From assembly GCA_003133225.1 (NCBI GenBank), contig PKWL01000137.1, positions 1 to 64,000 on the forward strand: 64,000 nucleotides of DNA, in the 5' to 3' direction. The position numbers and the translations under genes are program-made. Source of the DNA: Janthinobacterium sp. GTDB taxonomy: Bacteria > Pseudomonadota > Gammaproteobacteria > Burkholderiales > Burkholderiaceae_D. The notes beneath the pieces are model-generated. The model had not been told where the DNA came from. It saw nothing but the letters and a program-made list of their open reading frames with translations, and did not search any database. Positions 57,032 to 64,000 of the stretch are shown here, one piece after another; position 1 is the first letter of the stretch; each line of letters starts with the position of its first letter.

Positions 57032-57352
57032 ATGCTAGACCCTCTCGACACCGTGCAATCATTGACCTCATTGACCGTGCAAAACGCCAAGTCGGCGCTG
57101 GAACAGGGCTTGTCTGCCATTCGATCCGGCCAAAGCGCGTTTGATCTGCAGAACTTGACGGCGGTCGATTCGGCTGCCGTGTCCGTCCTGTTGGCATGGC
57201 GGCGGGCGGCGCAGGACGCTGGCGTGACCTTGAAACTGAAGAATTTGCCGTCAAATTTGCAAAGTCTCGCCAAGCTGTACGGCGTGTGCGAACTCCTGTT
57301 CGACGCGCCGCCAGCCTCGACCGGCAGCGTCATTGACCCTGTTTCACATTAG
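57032..57352 (+). CDS. mlaB: STAS-domain protein MlaB
   Basis: 106 residues. STAS fold: SLTVQNAKSALEQGLSAIRS, DLQNLTAVDSAAVSVLLAWR (the phospho-acceptor-like Ser region), RAAQDAGVTLKLKNLPSNLQ. MlaB stabilises and activates the MlaF ATPase. It is the last gene of the mla run; 169 bp separate it from the next ABC gene, so it may end the operon. Confidence 0.88.
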   Translation: MLDPLDTVQSLTSLTVQNAKSALEQGLSAIRSGQSAFDLQNLTAVDSAAVSVLLAWRRAAQDAGVTLKLKNLPSNLQSLAKLYGVCELLFDAPPASTGSVIDPVSH

Positions 57353-57521
57353 CGCGCGCGGCGCCGTGCCCCGGTCGCCGCCTTCGGCCCTCTCGGCCGG
57401 ACCGATTTTCCCCTATAATTGAACGCTTGGCCCGTGCGGGCCTTGGCCGTTCACCCCTATTTCCCGGCCAGTGCCATCTTGGCGCCGCGCCGCACTCGCA
57501 GCGCATCACCGCAAAGCAAGC

Positions 57522-58436
57522 ATGACAGCAATCCAAATTACGAATGTCGAGAAAAGCTACAAGTCGCTCAAGGCCCTGAGCGGGGTGTCGCTGTCGATCG
57601 AGGAAGGCGAGTTTTTCGGCCTGTTAGGGCCGAACGGCGCCGGCAAGACCACTTTGATCTCGATCATCGCCGGGCTGATTCGGCCCGATGCCGGCACCGT
57701 CACTGTGAATGGCCACGATGTCGTCGGCGATTTCCGGGCGGCCCGCAAGCAGCTCGGCGTGGTGCCGCAGGAACTGGTGTTTGACCCTTTCTTTACGGTG
57801 CGCGAGACGCTGCGCCTGCAATCGGGTTATTTCGGCCTCGCCAATAACGACCGCTGGATTGATGAGGTGATGGACAACCTCGACCTGACCGGCAAGGCCG
57901 ACGTCAACATGCGCGCGCTGTCGGGCGGCATGAAGCGGCGCGTGCTGGTGGCGCAAGCTTTGGTGCACAAGCCGCCCGTGATCGTGCTCGACGAGCCGAC
58001 CGCCGGTGTCGACGTCGAGCTGCGTCAGACCTTGTGGAAGTTCATCGCGCGCCTGAACCGTGAAGGCCATACCGTGGTGCTGACCACCCATTACCTGGAA
58101 GAGGCGCAGGCCATGTGTCAGCGAGTCGCCATGCTCAAAAGCGGCAAGGTGGTTGCGCTCGATACGATGTCAAAGTTGATCCGCCGCATTTCGGGCTCGC
58201 AACTGGTGGTGCACTTGAAGAGCCCCGGCCTGCCGCCGGATCTGCGCCAGCTGGTGATTCATTCCCACGAAGAACAACCGGACAACAAGTTCAGCCTGCG
58301 CATCAACGAGTACGCCGAAGTGGAAAAAATACTGATGCGCCTGCGCGAGAGCGGCGCCGTGATCGACGAGATGCAATTGCAGCAAGCCGATCTAGAAGAC
58401 ATCTTCCTGCAGATCATGGACAAGGAGAGCGTATGA
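57522..58436 (+). CDS. ABC-2 type transporter ATP-binding protein (YadG-like)
   Basis: 304 residues from ATG 57522. Walker A LLGPNGAGKTTLISIIAGLI, Q-loop GVVPQELVFDPFFTVRETLR, signature RALSGGMKRRVLVAQALVHK, Walker B VIVLDEPTAGVDVELRQTLW, and switch His VLTTHYLEEAQAM. The C-terminal 70 residues are the usual regulatory tail of ABC-2 ATPases. It pairs with the permease whose ATG overlaps its stop. A TATAAT at 57414-57419 may be its -10; no good -35. Exported substrate unknown. Confidence 0.9.
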   Translation: MTAIQITNVEKSYKSLKALSGVSLSIEEGEFFGLLGPNGAGKTTLISIIAGLIRPDAGTVTVNGHDVVGDFRAARKQLGVVPQELVFDPFFTVRETLRLQSGYFGLANNDRWIDEVMDNLDLTGKADVNMRALSGGMKRRVLVAQALVHKPPVIVLDEPTAGVDVELRQTLWKFIARLNREGHTVVLTTHYLEEAQAMCQRVAMLKSGKVVALDTMSKLIRRISGSQLVVHLKSPGLPPDLRQLVIHSHEEQPDNKFSLRINEYAEVEKILMRLRESGAVIDEMQLQQADLEDIFLQIMDKESV

Positions 58437-59194
58437 TTTCCACCGGTTTTAGGACCCTCGTCTACAAGGAGAATTTGCGTTTTTGGAAGGTGGCGACCCA
58501 GACCGTAGCCGCGCCCATCCTGACCGCGATGCTGTACCTGCTCATTTTTGGCCACGTCCTGGAAACCCGGGTGCAGGTGTATCCGGGCGTGCGCTACACG
58601 GCCTTCCTGATCCCTGGCCTGGTGATGATGAGTGTGCTGCAAAACGCCTTCGCCAACTCGTCCTCCTCCTTGATCCAGTCCAAGATCACTGGCAACTTGG
58701 TGTTCGTCTTGCTAACGCCCCTGTCGCACTGGGAGATCTTCTCAGCTTATGTGCTCGCCGCGGTGGTGCGCGGCATCGCCGTCGGCGCCGGCGTCTTCGC
58801 GATCACGGCCTGGTTCGCCGATCTGTCCTTCGTCGCACCGCTCTGGATCGCGGTCTTCGCCGTCCTCGGTGCCGCCATGCTTGGCACCATGGGTCTGCTG
58901 GCCGGCATTTGGGCCGAAAAATTCGACCAGCTGGCGGCTTTCCAGAATTTTGTCATCATGCCCGCCACCTTCCTCTCGGGCGTGTTTTATTCGATTCACT
59001 CGCTGCCGCCATTGTGGCAAACTGTGTCGCACCTGAACCCTTTTTTTTATATGATTGATGGCTTCCGTTACGGCTTTTTCGGCAGATCGGACGTCAATCC
59101 CATGCTGAGCCTGGCGATAGTGGGCAGCTTCCTGCTCGTGCTGGCCCTATTTTCGATTCACCTGTTAAAAAGCGGTTACCGTTTGCGCCCCTGA
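58433..59194 (+). CDS. ABC-2 type transporter permease (YadH-like)
   Basis: 253 residues from ATG 58433, overlapping the ATPase gene (ATGA). Six membrane helices of the ABC-2 family: TAMLYLLIFGHVLETRVQVY, AFLIPGLVMMSVLQNAFANS, LLTPLSHWEIFSAYVLAAVV and the conserved FVIMPATFLSGVFYSIHSLP with HLNPFFYMIDGFRYGFFG. It belongs with the ATPase as a homodimeric exporter, often linked to cell-envelope genes in this order (mla, ABC-2, ibaG, murA). Confidence 0.92.
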   Translation: MISTGFRTLVYKENLRFWKVATQTVAAPILTAMLYLLIFGHVLETRVQVYPGVRYTAFLIPGLVMMSVLQNAFANSSSSLIQSKITGNLVFVLLTPLSHWEIFSAYVLAAVVRGIAVGAGVFAITAWFADLSFVAPLWIAVFAVLGAAMLGTMGLLAGIWAEKFDQLAAFQNFVIMPATFLSGVFYSIHSLPPLWQTVSHLNPFFYMIDGFRYGFFGRSDVNPMLSLAIVGSFLLVLALFSIHLLKSGYRLRP

Positions 59195-59237
59195 GCGGAC
59201 CCATTCCCCACCTTCATTACGCACCAAGGAAAACATC

Positions 59238-59474
59238 GTGTCGACCACAGCAGAATTAATTCACGGCTATCTCGCCGCCGGACTCGAGTGCACCCACCTC
59301 GAAGTGGAAGGCGACGGCCAGCATTTCAGCGCCCTCATCGTCTCGCCCGCATTCGCCGGCAAGCGCGCGATCCAGCGCCATCAACTGGTTTATGCTGCGC
59401 TAGGTGAGCGCATGCGCGAAGAGATTCACGCACTGTCGATGAAAACCCTCACTCCTGAAGAATATCAAGGATAA
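59238..59474 (+). CDS. ibaG: BolA-family protein IbaG
   Basis: 78 residues from GTG 59238 with AAGGAAAA upstream. BolA/IbaG fold: LECTHLEVEGDGQHFSALIV, FAGKRAIQRHQLVYAALGER, and MREEIHALSMKTLTPEEY. The conserved His and the absence of a Cys in the loop fit IbaG, which binds [2Fe-2S] clusters with monothiol glutaredoxin such as GrxD. It is 6 bp before murA, as in E. coli. Confidence 0.93.
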   Translation: MSTTAELIHGYLAAGLECTHLEVEGDGQHFSALIVSPAFAGKRAIQRHQLVYAALGERMREEIHALSMKTLTPEEYQG

Positions 59475-59480
59475 GCGCGC

Positions 59481-60731
59481 ATGGATAAGCTTCGCATACA
59501 AGGCGGACAGCGTTTGTCCGGCGACATCGCCATCTCGGGCGCCAAAAACGCTGCCCTGCCGATCCTGTGCGCGGGCCTGCTCACGGCCGGCGAGCTGGAG
59601 CTGTCGAACGTGCCGCACCTGCACGACGTGACGACCATGCTCAAATTGCTGCGCCAGACCGGTTTGCAGGCGAGCCAGGACGGTGACCGCGTGCTGCTTG
59701 GCGGGAGTGCCATTACGCGCCTGGAAGCGCCTTATGAACTGGTAAAAACCATGCGCGCATCGATCCTGGTGCTAGGTCCCCTGCTGGCGCGCTTCGGTGC
59801 GGCCAAGGTTTCGCTTCCGGGTGGCTGCGCCATCGGCTCGCGTCCGGTCGATCAGCACATCAAGGGCCTGCAGGCGCTGGGCGCCGAAATCTCGATTGAG
59901 GCCGGCTATATCTACGCCAAGGCCAAAAGGCTGAAGGGCAGTCGCATCCTGACCGACATGATCACCGTGACTGGCACTGAAAACCTGCTGATGGCGGCCA
60001 CCCTGGCCGATGGCGAAACGATCCTGGAAAATGCAGCGCGCGAGCCGGAAGTGACCGACCTGGCCAATCTGCTGGTGGCGATGGGCGCGCAGATTGGCGG
60101 CATCGGCAGCGACCGCTTGGTGGTGCAAGGAGTGGCGGCGCTGCATGGTGCGCAGCATGCGGTGATTGCCGACCGCATCGAGACCGGCACTTTTTTGTGT
60201 GCGGTGGCGGCGGCCGGCGGCGACATTACCCTGACCAACACGCGTACCGACATTCTCGACGCGGCCCTCGACAAGCTGCGCGCGATGGGCCTGACGATGA
60301 CGTTCGGCCCCGACTGGATCCGCGCGCAGATGTCGGCGCGCCCAACGCCAGTTAGCTTTCGCACCACCGAATACCCAGGCTTTCCGACCGATATGCAAGC
60401 TCAGTTTATGGCGGTCAACAGCATTGCCAATGGCGCCAGCCGCGTCACCGAAACAATTTTCGAGAACCGCTTCATGCATGTACAGGAGCTAAACCGCCTG
60501 GGTGCGGCGATCTCGATCGAAGGCAATACTGCGGTCATCGCCGGCGTCACGCGACTGCACGGCGCGCCCGTAATGGCCACCGATTTGCGCGCATCGGCCT
60601 CGCTCGTGATCGCCGCCTTGGCCGCGGAGGGAGAAACCTTGATCGACCGCATCTACCACCTTGACCGCGGCTATGACCGCATGGAAGTGAAGCTTTCGGC
60701 AGTTGACGCCAACGTTCAACGCATCAATTAA
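59481..60731 (+). CDS. murA: UDP-N-acetylglucosamine 1-carboxyvinyltransferase
   Basis: 416 residues. First committed step of peptidoglycan synthesis, adding enolpyruvate to UDP-GlcNAc. EPSP-synthase-like fold: [20 protein letters not shown] (Lys-Asn pair), active-site Cys in [20 protein letters not shown] (target of fosfomycin; not the resistant Asp form), [38 protein letters not shown] and [14 protein letters not shown]. It is 6 bp after ibaG and 5 bp before hisG. Confidence 0.97.
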   Translation: MDKLRIQGGQRLSGDIAISGAKNAALPILCAGLLTAGELELSNVPHLHDVTTMLKLLRQTGLQASQDGDRVLLGGSAITRLEAPYELVKTMRASILVLGPLLARFGAAKVSLPGGCAIGSRPVDQHIKGLQALGAEISIEAGYIYAKAKRLKGSRILTDMITVTGTENLLMAATLADGETILENAAREPEVTDLANLLVAMGAQIGGIGSDRLVVQGVAALHGAQHAVIADRIETGTFLCAVAAAGGDITLTNTRTDILDAALDKLRAMGLTMTFGPDWIRAQMSARPTPVSFRTTEYPGFPTDMQAQFMAVNSIANGASRVTETIFENRFMHVQELNRLGAAISIEGNTAVIAGVTRLHGAPVMATDLRASASLVIAALAAEGETLIDRIYHLDRGYDRMEVKLSAVDANVQRIN

Positions 60732-60736
60732 GAAGA

Positions 60737-61417
60737 ATGACCATGATTGTACAAAACAACGGCGCCAATTCGCAGCTGATCCTGGCGCTATCGAAAGGCC
60801 GCATTTTTGAAGACACCCTGCCGCTGCTGGAAGCGGCCGGCATCACGGTACTTGAGAACCCTGAAACTTCGCGCAAGCTGATATTGGCGACCAACGATCC
60901 GAACCTGCGCGTGATTATCGTGCGCGCCACCGATGTCCCGACCTATGTCCAGTACGGCGCGGCCGACTTCGGCGTGGCCGGCAAGGACGTGTTGCTAGAA
61001 CATGGCGGCGAAGGGCTGTACCAGCCGATCGACCTCAATATCGCGCAGTGTCGCATGTCGGTTGCGGTGCAGGCCGGTTTCGACTATGAGACGGCGGTAC
61101 GGCAAGGCGCGCGCCTGCGCGTGGCCACTAAATTTGTGCAGACTGCGCGCGAGCATTTCGCGGCCAAAGGCGTGCACGTCGACTTGATCAAATTGTACGG
61201 TTCGATGGAACTTGCGCCCCTCGTCGGGCTGTCCGACGCCATCGTCGATCTGGTTAGCACCGGCAGCACGCTGCGCGCCAACAACCTGGTGGAAGTCGAG
61301 CAGATCATGGAAATATCGTCCCGCCTGGTGGTTAATCAGGCCGCGCTGAAACTGAAACGGGAACGGCTGCAGCCGATCCTCGAAGCCTTTGAACGTGCGT
61401 CAAAAACCCAACCTTAG
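60737..61417 (+). CDS. hisG: ATP phosphoribosyltransferase, short form
   Basis: 226 residues. First step of histidine synthesis. This is the short HisG without the C-terminal regulatory domain, so it needs HisZ as partner, encoded elsewhere. Motifs: [40 protein letters not shown], and the PRPP loop [20 protein letters not shown]. Starts at 60737 and 60743 are both possible. It is 5 bp after murA and 17 bp before hisD. Confidence 0.96.
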   Translation: MTMIVQNNGANSQLILALSKGRIFEDTLPLLEAAGITVLENPETSRKLILATNDPNLRVIIVRATDVPTYVQYGAADFGVAGKDVLLEHGGEGLYQPIDLNIAQCRMSVAVQAGFDYETAVRQGARLRVATKFVQTAREHFAAKGVHVDLIKLYGSMELAPLVGLSDAIVDLVSTGSTLRANNLVEVEQIMEISSRLVVNQAALKLKRERLQPILEAFERASKTQP

Positions 61418-61434
61418 TCTGCCGGAAAATCAAC

Positions 61435-62760
61435 ATGTCGATACAGATGCGCAAGCTTGATTCAACGCAGCCGGATTTTAAAACTTCGCTGGCGGCGCTG
61501 CTCGCTTTTGAGGCCGCTACGGACGCGGCCATCGAACAGTCGGTACTCGCCATCCTGACCGACGTCAAGCTGCGCGGCGATGCCGCGGTGCTGGAATATA
61601 CGAACCGCTTCGACCGCATCCCGCATGGCGGCGCGCGCAGCATGGCTGCCCTCGAGGTCTCACAGCAGGAGTTGCAGAAGGCGCTGGAGGGCTTGCCGCC
61701 GGCCCAGCGCGAGGCCTTGCAAACGGCCGCGCAACGCATTCGCGCCTTCCACGAGCGGCAAAAACAAGACCTGGGCGGTTTCACCTACAGCGAGCCCGAT
61801 GGCACGCTCTTGGGGCAGAGAATCACGGCGCTGGACCGGGTCGGTATCTATGTCCCGGGCGGCAAGGCAGCCTATCCGTCGTCGGTCCTGATGAACGCGA
61901 TCCCGGCCAAGGTGGCCGGCGTGGCTGAAATCATTATGGTGGTGCCGACGCCAGATGGCGTCAAGAATCAGATGGTGCTGGCGGCCGCTGCCATCGCTGG
62001 CGTCACGCGCGTCATCACCATCGGCGGCGCGCAGGCGGTCGGCGCGCTCGCGCATGGCACCGCAAGCATCGCCGCCGTCGACAAAATCGTCGGTCCCGGC
62101 AACGCCTACGTGGCTGCTGCCAAGCGCCGCGTGTTCGGCATCGTTGGCATCGACATGATCGCCGGCCCATCGGAAATTTTGATCATCTGCGACGGCAGCA
62201 CCGACCCGGACTGGGTCGCGATGGACCTGTTCTCGCAGGCCGAGCACGACGAGCTGGCGCAGGCGATCTTATTGTGCCCGGACGCGCACTATGTCGCCAA
62301 AGTGGAAGCGAGCATTAATAAACTGTTGCCGGCGATGCCGCGGCAAGCGACCATCCGCACGTCTTTAAATGATCGCGGCGCTTTGGTGACGGTGCTCGAT
62401 ATGGCCGAAGCTTGCGCCATCGCCAATCTCATCGCGCCCGAGCACCTGGAAATTTCGGCTGAGAATCCGCAGCAATGGGCTGCGCAGATCCGCCACGCCG
62501 GCGCCATGTTTCTCGGTCGTTTCTCCTCTGAAGCGTTGGGCGACTACTGCTGTGGCCCGAACCATGTGCTGCCGACGTCGCGCAGCGCGCGCTTCTCGTC
62601 GCCGCTGGGCGTGTACGATTTCCAGAAACGCTCCTCGATCATCCAGGTGAGCGAGGCGGGCGCGCAAACGCTGGGCCAGGTCGCCGCCGAACTGGCGTAT
62701 GGCGAAGGCTTGCAAGCGCACGCCCGCAGCGCCGAATTGCGGATGAAGCGGGCGCCATGA
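61435..62760 (+). CDS. hisD: Histidinol dehydrogenase
   Basis: 441 residues, NAD- and zinc-dependent, oxidising histidinol to histidine in two steps. Motifs: [79 protein letters not shown], the catalytic [14 protein letters not shown] and [14 protein letters not shown], with [20 protein letters not shown] and the zinc His in the last part. Between it and hisC lie 207 bp with GC-rich hairpin potential. Confidence 0.97.
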   Translation: MSIQMRKLDSTQPDFKTSLAALLAFEAATDAAIEQSVLAILTDVKLRGDAAVLEYTNRFDRIPHGGARSMAALEVSQQELQKALEGLPPAQREALQTAAQRIRAFHERQKQDLGGFTYSEPDGTLLGQRITALDRVGIYVPGGKAAYPSSVLMNAIPAKVAGVAEIIMVVPTPDGVKNQMVLAAAAIAGVTRVITIGGAQAVGALAHGTASIAAVDKIVGPGNAYVAAAKRRVFGIVGIDMIAGPSEILIICDGSTDPDWVAMDLFSQAEHDELAQAILLCPDAHYVAKVEASINKLLPAMPRQATIRTSLNDRGALVTVLDMAEACAIANLIAPEHLEISAENPQQWAAQIRHAGAMFLGRFSSEALGDYCCGPNHVLPTSRSARFSSPLGVYDFQKRSSIIQVSEAGAQTLGQVAAELAYGEGLQAHARSAELRMKRAP

Positions 62761-62967
62761 GCCGCCGTCGCCCTATAAGGCAGGTCCTGGGCGCCGCTGC
62801 GCGCAGCGCCGCCGGAGGGCCTGCCGGAGGCGGCTGGTGGCCCAATTTCGCGCGTGCGGCGCGACCCGCCGCTTGAGGCCGGGGCCGCTCACGCCCCCAT
62901 TTTTACGGGCCTCGGCAATCACGGCGGGGCGCCAGGGCGCCCGCCCGACCCCACTTTTGGAGCGTTC

Positions 62968-64000
62968 ATGGCTTTCATCGACAATCTCATCAGCAACGCG
63001 ATACGTCCCGAGGTGCGGGCGCTTAGCCAATATCATGTGCCCGACGCGGGCGCTTTTCTTAAACTCGACGCGATGGAGAATCCTTATCTGTTGCCGCACC
63101 ATCTACGCTGCGAATTGGGACAGCGCCTGGCAGATGTGATGCTCAATCGCTACCCGGGTTCGTACGACGCGCTAAAGGCCAAGATCTGCGCCACGCTGGG
63201 CGTGCCGGCCGGCTACAGCGTCGTTCTCGGCAACGGTTCCGACGAATTGATTTCGATCATGGCAACGGCGTGCGCGCGGCAAGACCGGCGCGCGGTGCTG
63301 ATGGCGCCGGTGCCGGCCTTTGTCATGTTCGCGCGCTCGGCCCAGCTTGCCGGCATGGACTTCGTCGGCGTGCCGCTGAAGGCGGACTTCACGCTCGATA
63401 AGCCGGCCATGCTCACTGCCATTGCCAAGCACAAACCGGCGCTAGTGTTTCTCGCCTACCCAAACAATCCGACCGGCAATCTGTACGACGGGCGCGACAT
63501 GGTCGACATCATCATGGCGCTAGGCGGGAGCGGGCTTGCCGTCATCGACGAAGCCTACGAACCGTTTGCGCAGACCAGTTTTATGGCGCGCCTGCCCGAG
63601 TTCGAGAACCTGATCGTGATGCGCACCCTGTCCAAGCTGGGCCTGGCCGGAATCCGACTCGGCTATATGGCGGCCGCGGCGCCCCTATTGGAGCAGTTCG
63701 ACAAGGTGCGCGCGCCGTACAACGTGAACGTGCTGACGCAGGCAGCGGCTGAATTCGCCCTCGAGCATATCGACGTACTCAACGCCCAAGCGGCCGCCTT
63801 GAACGCGGCACGCGCCATTCTGGCGGCGCGATTGGCGAGCCTGCCCGGGGTTAAAGTATTTCCGTCGGCGGCAAATTTTCTTCTGATTCGCGTGCCAGAT
63901 TGCGACAATGTTTACGCCAAGCTGGTCGCTCATAAGGTTTTGGTCAAAAATGTGGGTAAAATGCACACAGTGCTGACCGATTGCCTGCGCATCACGGTCA
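62968..64000 (+). CDS. hisC: Histidinol-phosphate aminotransferase (partial, runs off the window)
   Basis: 344 codons are visible from ATG 62968 (ribosome site GGAGCG); no stop is reached. PLP aminotransferase of the HisC type: [69 protein letters not shown], Schiff-base Lys in [17 protein letters not shown], and [19 protein letters not shown]. About 10-20 residues are missing at the C-terminus compared with the usual 355-365. Third gene of the hisGDC run. Confidence 0.96.
   Translation, partial: MAFIDNLISNAIRPEVRALSQYHVPDAGAFLKLDAMENPYLLPHHLRCELGQRLADVMLNRYPGSYDALKAKICATLGVPAGYSVVLGNGSDELISIMATACARQDRRAVLMAPVPAFVMFARSAQLAGMDFVGVPLKADFTLDKPAMLTAIAKHKPALVFLAYPNNPTGNLYDGRDMVDIIMALGGSGLAVIDEAYEPFAQTSFMARLPEFENLIVMRTLSKLGLAGIRLGYMAAAAPLLEQFDKVRAPYNVNVLTQAAAEFALEHIDVLNAQAAALNAARAILAARLASLPGVKVFPSAANFLLIRVPDCDNVYAKLVAHKVLVKNVGKMHTVLTDCLRITV

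Overview
The window looks like a chromosomal segment of a GC-rich betaproteobacterium, most likely family Oxalobacteraceae (Burkholderiales; Massilia/Janthinobacterium/Herminiimonas relatives). This is inferred from gene content and order (mlaFEDACB, an ABC-2 pair, ibaG, murA, hisGDC; gltBD; rsmI next to lpoA and diaA-dolP; a LiuR-type leucine regulon with aceK) and from protein similarity recalled from memory. No database search was made.

Layout. 0.2-6.0 kb: envelope genes dolP, diaA and lpoA, divergent from rsmI, then a marR-MFS efflux pair. The remains of a TlpA-like thioredoxin gene and probably of yraN lie among them. 6.2 kb: tRNA-Pro(TGG) with a clear promoter and a strong bidirectional terminator. 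6.5-16.7 kb: one long leftward gene train, ychJ, liuB, liuC, bioA, a 46-codon ORF, bioD, bioB, liuD, a ghrA-like dehydrogenase and liuE. Biotin-synthesis genes therefore sit inside the operon of the biotin enzyme methylcrotonyl-CoA carboxylase. 16.8-20.1 kb: an accessory island with a perfect hairpin, a transposase scrap, an intact PIN/Phd toxin-antitoxin pair with a 38-bp operator palindrome, and a decayed IscB (OMEGA nuclease) gene with a probable omega-RNA remnant in front. 20.1-27.9 kb: peptidoglycan recycling and remodelling (murQ, ampG, a GHL10-type lipoprotein, a lipoprotein amidase, dacB/PBP4, a fused spmAB). 28.2-29.1 kb: a YihY/BrkB membrane protein.

29.2-37.2 kb: the second arm of the leucine/acyl-CoA regulon: liuA, aceK, thiolase, SDR and acyl-CoA dehydrogenase leftward, the MerR-family regulator liuR, and a divergent metallo-beta-lactamase-fold hydrolase. 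A 20-nt LiuR-like box occurs in front of liuA, in front of liuR, and, almost unchanged, inside the ychJ coding region upstream of liuB, tying both arms together. 37.3-45.0 kb: an HTH regulator, a 60-aa ORF, ubiX, grxD, tex and a SNF2-type helicase. 45.2-46.4 kb: a RAYT-type transposase with a damaged HUH motif next to a decayed ParE-like toxin and antitoxin. 46.8-53.1 kb: gltB and gltD, separated by a perfect 19-bp hairpin. 53.3-64.0 kb: the Mla phospholipid-transport operon with mlaA included, an ABC-2 exporter, ibaG, murA, hisG, hisD and a partial hisC that runs off the window.

Working together: leucine degradation yields acetyl-CoA and acetoacetate, biotin is made within the same operon for its carboxylase, and aceK in the liuA operon can direct the resulting acetyl-CoA into the glyoxylate bypass. 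No CRISPR array, prophage, rRNA operon or secondary-metabolite cluster is visible. The least ordinary items are the leucine-biotin operon with its internal LiuR box, the apparent absence of bioF with a coupled small ORF in its place, and the IscB/omega-RNA relic.
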